A stretch of DNA of 64,000 nt from assembly GCA_951230915.1 (NCBI GenBank), contig OX579636.1, positions 45,821,912 through 45,885,911 on the forward strand. The letters are read 5' to 3'. This stretch comes from Antitrichia curtipendula. Taxonomy: Eukaryota; Streptophyta; Bryopsida; Hypnales; Leucodontaceae. The notes under the pieces are model-generated. The model was not told the DNA's origin and ran no database searches. It was given only the letters and a program-made list of their open reading frames with translations. A program made the translations under genes and the position numbers. Below, piece after piece: positions 60,192 through 64,000 of the stretch (positions within the stretch are counted from its first letter, which is position 1; each line of letters starts with the position of its first letter).

Positions 60192-61604
60192 TTTCTTTCC
60201 ACAATCCTTCATAATTCACACTTAAAACGCCCATAAATCCTCACACTTCTCCACACACACATGTTCTCCAAAAACATACAAAAATTTGAGAGAGAGATGT
60301 CTTCAAACCCTAATTTTTCATATAACTAAACTCCCTAACAAATTAATTTTCATAACTATGTTCATTCTACCTTAAATTTATTGTTAATTCACTAAATTAG
60401 TACAAGATGTGCCAAATTAATGAAAATCGCAATAAATAACTATAAATGCACTAATTAGTGCAAAATGTTCTAATTTAGTGTTAAATTAATATAAAATCAC
60501 TATTTTGGTGTTTTTCACTAGTTTAATGTTTTTTTCACTATTTTAGTGTTTCAGAAGTAGTTTTAATTTTACTATAGCTTTTTTCATTTTTCTTATTTGT
60601 GAATTTTGTATTTTTTTCATTTACTTTAAATTTCATTTTCTACTAGTCTTTTGTTTTTTATTTACTTTAGTATTATTTTATTATTTTATTTTATTTATTT
60701 TCAATTTGATTCTAATCCCATTTTCTATTCATAATATTTTATTTTCATTTTAGTTTTATAATTTTGTGTTTGTTATCTTTTGGTTTTCTATTTAATTCTA
60801 CTTTTATTATTCTATTTAGTAAAACTTTGGTTTTGATTTTATCATCATTTTACCATTAGTTGTGAGTTCTCAATTTGTTAATTGGGAGTCGTGTTCTTCT
60901 TCTTTTTGTTCTTTTACAAGTTTAAATCCAATTTTATATATGAAAGCTCATAAAATGCCAATATGCCAAAATGTCAAAATAGGTCATATGCCAATATAGA
61001 ATTTGGCCCTAAAGAGAGTGTTTTCCCTAGAGTAAATCCAAATCTTGCATATGAATAGGATAGAATCCCCAAAATTGTATAAATTATAGGTGTATAGTGA
61101 ATATTGTCCAAATTGTATGAATCTACCATGCATGTAACAAATTGTGAGCCCTTTTATGTCTACCCTTGACATACAAGCAAAGCACAATCAAGCTCTGAGT
61201 TTTAAGTGTAAATTTTAATCTATAGATGCCTACCATTGGTCCATTCTACCTTCTAAGCAATGGATCTTTTAAGTAACTTCTAAAATGCACAAGGTTTACT
61301 TTATTATAACCTCTTCTTTTGTTTTACTTTTTATGTTCTTGTCTATTTTTCTTTAATTTTATGTATCAAAGTTACCTCTAAAAATTATTATTCTTAAAAC
61401 TTAAAGATTTCTTTATGTATAGAAATTAAACCTAGCTTTTTAAATTGCTAAGACACTTGTAAATTGGGTTCTTCTAGAAAAACTTATTAATGGATGAAGA
61501 TCATTGGGATGAAGTTTGATCGCTAATCGGTTTACTAAACTTCACTCATAATTTTCTACCAATTTCCAATTTGAATCAAATTAGATCAATTAAATAGTCA
61601 ACTG
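60192..61604. other. AT-rich DNA, no gene recognised
   Basis: Low-complexity words TTAGTG and CACTA-like ATTTTAGTGTTT recur at 60450-60560. No gene or element boundary found. Confidence 0.45.
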
Positions 61605-62370
61605 TGTAGATTGCAAGACATTAGCTTTTGAAGTGACAAAATCCATTTTTGGAGCCCTTCAAAAAACTAGACAACTGCACTTCATAAGATCACATTTGTA
61701 TAGAAAAATGTCCAAAATGGTGGTGCTTCTTTAGATTCATTTTTCAAAAAAAGTTGCCTACATGCCTGAAAAATTTTAGATCATTTGGAATTGTACAACA
61801 TATAAAAAAGCAATATTAAATAAAAAGAAGTAGAAGATGGTTCAAAATACTAAACTGATAAGTATTTAGTTATGAACTTAAAAAATTCCAACCCCAATGA
61901 TTGTATTGTTGTAATAAACAATCAACATCTAATGATTTTTTTTCCAAAAATATTGAAAATGAAGTTAAATAAAGGACTTCAAAGTTTTGTTTAGAATAGA
62001 GATTCTATAAGTACCCGCAAACTAAAACTCCTCGTAACCCTCATCTCATTAATCAAAATAGAATGATTCAAAGCTTTCCACGTAAAAATAAATCTGGAAA
62101 ACTAATTTCGAATTTTAATTTTTTTTAAAGTAATTTTTTGAAAATATTTTTGAATTGTCCAAGCACTTCGCAGTTCAAAGAATATTACATATCATACAAT
62201 AACTTTCAAACCATGTAGTCAAAAGCTATGAGCCTTAAAGCTACTTTTTGGGCACATATTGTGCAAAAATTTTAAACTAAAAGATTTTAAAAATCTATTT
62301 GTGGTGAGTTGCCTAAAATTGCTATGTTGCCAAAAAGTGCACTTTGGTCCTTCAGAGGTTAATCCTTAAT
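61605..62370. repeat. Dispersed non-coding repeat, copy 2
   Basis: Same orientation as the copy at 8462-9253 and about as long. It ends at TTTGGTCCTTCAGAGGTTAA, where copy 1 has TTTGGTCCTTTAGGGGTTAA. Confidence 0.7.
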
Positions 62371-62441
62371 TTTCCATGGCCTAATTTCCATCAAAAAACA
62401 CTCAACGCTTCCATTTTTAATGGCAAAGAGCAAGGAGCAAC

Positions 62442-63070
62442 ACTACAACAAAACCAGTGTTTTATGACTGCAAAATATAACTGCAATGAGTCATAAAATC
62501 GAAAAATATGATTGGCCGCAGAAATCACTGTAGATGACTGCAACATGACTGACATGAGTCATTACTGACGAGTCGCTTCGGGCATCAGTCATATTGGCAG
62601 TCATATTTTTTGGGGGGTATAATTATCCATAATTAGCCGTATTTTTTGCCAACAAGGCATATACTTTGACTATCTTTGAGGGCTTGACTTTTTTTTGAAT
62701 TGCCCAAGCAAACAAAAATAAATCCTACGTGGCATGTGACTCCATGTAGTTATTTTTTTGGCTGACGTGGCATATGACTGCGGTTAGTCATATTTTGGCT
62801 GACGTGGAATATGACTGCGGTTAGTCATATTTTGGGTAATGTAGCATATGACTTTGTACAGTCATATTTTTCGTAGATGTAGAATATGACTCTTGTTAGT
62901 CATATTTTTGAATGATGTGGAATATGACTCTTGTGAGTCATATTTTACTAATGTGAAATATGACTCTTATGAGTCATCTTTTGGTTGATGTGATAGTTCA
63001 TATGGATGTCATTGGTAGTTTATGACTAATTGCAGTCATATTTTAAAAAATACAAAGTCATATTTTGGAA
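62442..63070 (+). mobile_element. CACTA-ended element with AGTCATAT minisatellite
   Basis: Starts CACTACAACAAAACCAGTG. Units of about 40 bases containing GACGTGG(A/C)ATATGACT, a short spacer and AGTCATATTTT repeat from about 62750 to 63000. It is the opposite orientation of 52555-53027. The right end was not found before the next repeat begins near 63175. Confidence 0.6.
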
Positions 63071-63174
63071 AAGACTTTATGTAGTTAAAAATTAATATAT
63101 ATGATTTTAGAGATATACAAGAGATAATCATATTGGAAAGGGAGAATGTAAGAAGGAAAGCAACTCTTTTCATT

Positions 63175-64000
63175 GACATTTATTAGTCACCAGTACAAAA
63201 CATATATACCACAATGAATCATTTCACAAAATCCAATAAGCCTATATCTCTTACAATAATGTGAAGATGGCTTTATTGGGTTGCAAGTAGCCTCCAATGA
63301 TTTTGTTTCAACTTTTGGTGCCTGCATAAACAATTAAAGAAATGGGAGGTTAATTTTTAGTGAATAAACAACAAAGCTCAACCTTCAAAGGCACAAAATA
63401 TGTAGCTCAAGTTAAAGGTAGGAAAAATAAGAATGGTGATGGAGAAAACAAGAAGAAAAATAAACAAGTACTAAGAGAAAACAACAAGCAAGAGTTAAAA
63501 TGCAACAAAAAACAAGAAACAACAACTAAGACACAATAAGAAATAAGAAGCAACAACTAGGACACAACAAGAAATAAAAAGCAACAACTAAGACACAACA
63601 AGAAACAAGAGTTAAGATGCAACAAAAAGAAACAAGAAGCAACAACTAAGACACAACAAGAAACAAGAGTTAAGATGCAACAAAAAAAAACAAGAAGCAA
63701 CAACTAAGACACAACAAGAAACAAGAGTTAAGATGCAACAAAAAGAAATAAGAAGCAAGAATTGAAAAGTAACAAGAAGGAACAAAAAACAAGAACTAAA
63801 ATGAAGAAAGAGTTAAAATGTTAGAGAAAGAAAGAGTTTAGATGCAACAACAAGAAATAAGAAGCATGATTAGAACTAAGAAGCAACAAGAAAGAAGAGT
63901 TAAGATGCAACAAAAGACAACAAATAAGAAGCAAAAAATAAAAAGCAATAACAAGTATGAACTAAGAGACAATAAAAGACAAGGAAGAGGGGCCCAAAGA
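63175..64000 (-). repeat. Inverted copy of the 48.1-49.1 kb repeat
   Basis: On the minus strand it reads the pyrimidine tract (CTTGTTGCATCTTAACTC words) followed by the flank with GCACCAAAAGTTGAAAC and GGCTACTTGCAACCC. It runs off the window. It lacks the GC-rich insert seen at 48702-49003. Confidence 0.8.

Overview
The window looks like nuclear DNA of a streptophyte: a land plant of an early-diverging lineage, or a charophyte alga. The evidence is a complete PP2A scaffold-subunit gene of plant type with GT-AG introns, embedded in a very AT-rich, transposon-dense background. Besides plant-type CACTA, Mutator (MULE) and Ty3/gypsy elements there are TTAA-flanked elements of piggyBac type. The species cannot be named from the sequence alone. 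Outside the PP2A gene, everything that encodes a recognisable protein lies in or derives from a mobile element.

Layout. 0.4-5.6 kb (minus): PP2AA, 12 exons, 589 codons, intact, with a GC-rich upstream region to about 5.96 kb. 6-14 kb: AT-rich intergenic DNA with a dispersed repeat, an LTR fragment split by a Harbinger-like MITE, and another MITE. 14.2-19.8 kb (minus): a decayed transposase-like gene with Cys/His fingers, split by a 2.26-kb non-autonomous CACTA element. 19.8-25.1 kb: tandem repeats and CACTA-ended elements, including a 1.8-kb palindrome around a 200-N gap. 26.3-48.1 kb: a tandem array of about 1.2-kb units (four recognised) interrupted by two MULE insertions. The first is a giant 15.36-kb element (28.60-43.96 kb); the second is a 2.1-kb relative (44.08-46.20 kb) filled with a minisatellite. 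48-53 kb: pyrimidine-rich repeats, a GC-rich TIR element, a TTAA element and a hairpin repeat. 53.0-58.6 kb: a decayed Ty3/gypsy retrotransposon. 58.6-64 kb: AT-rich DNA, a 122-bp hairpin MITE, second copies of earlier repeats and a CACTA-ended element with a minisatellite.

The giant MULE is the most interesting object. It has terminal inverted repeats rich in GAGCTTGTGAGC-like motifs and a 10-bp target duplication, and removing it restores the spacing of the surrounding array. It carries a large transposase gene with a Cys/His-rich N-terminal region and a SWIM zinc finger (minus). Divergent from it are two plus-strand spliced genes: a short acidic protein, and a protein of about 1,039 codons that joins a ParB-like domain to a beta-class (N4/N6) amino-methyltransferase. 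ParB-methyltransferase fusions are known from bacteria and phages; here the gene has spliceosomal introns and rides on a eukaryotic transposon. The element also contains six copies of a roughly 100-bp hairpin centred on AGTCGGATCCGACT, which I see nowhere else in the window. Three premature stops in its genes are each one C-to-T change from a glutamine codon, so this copy looks recently inactivated.
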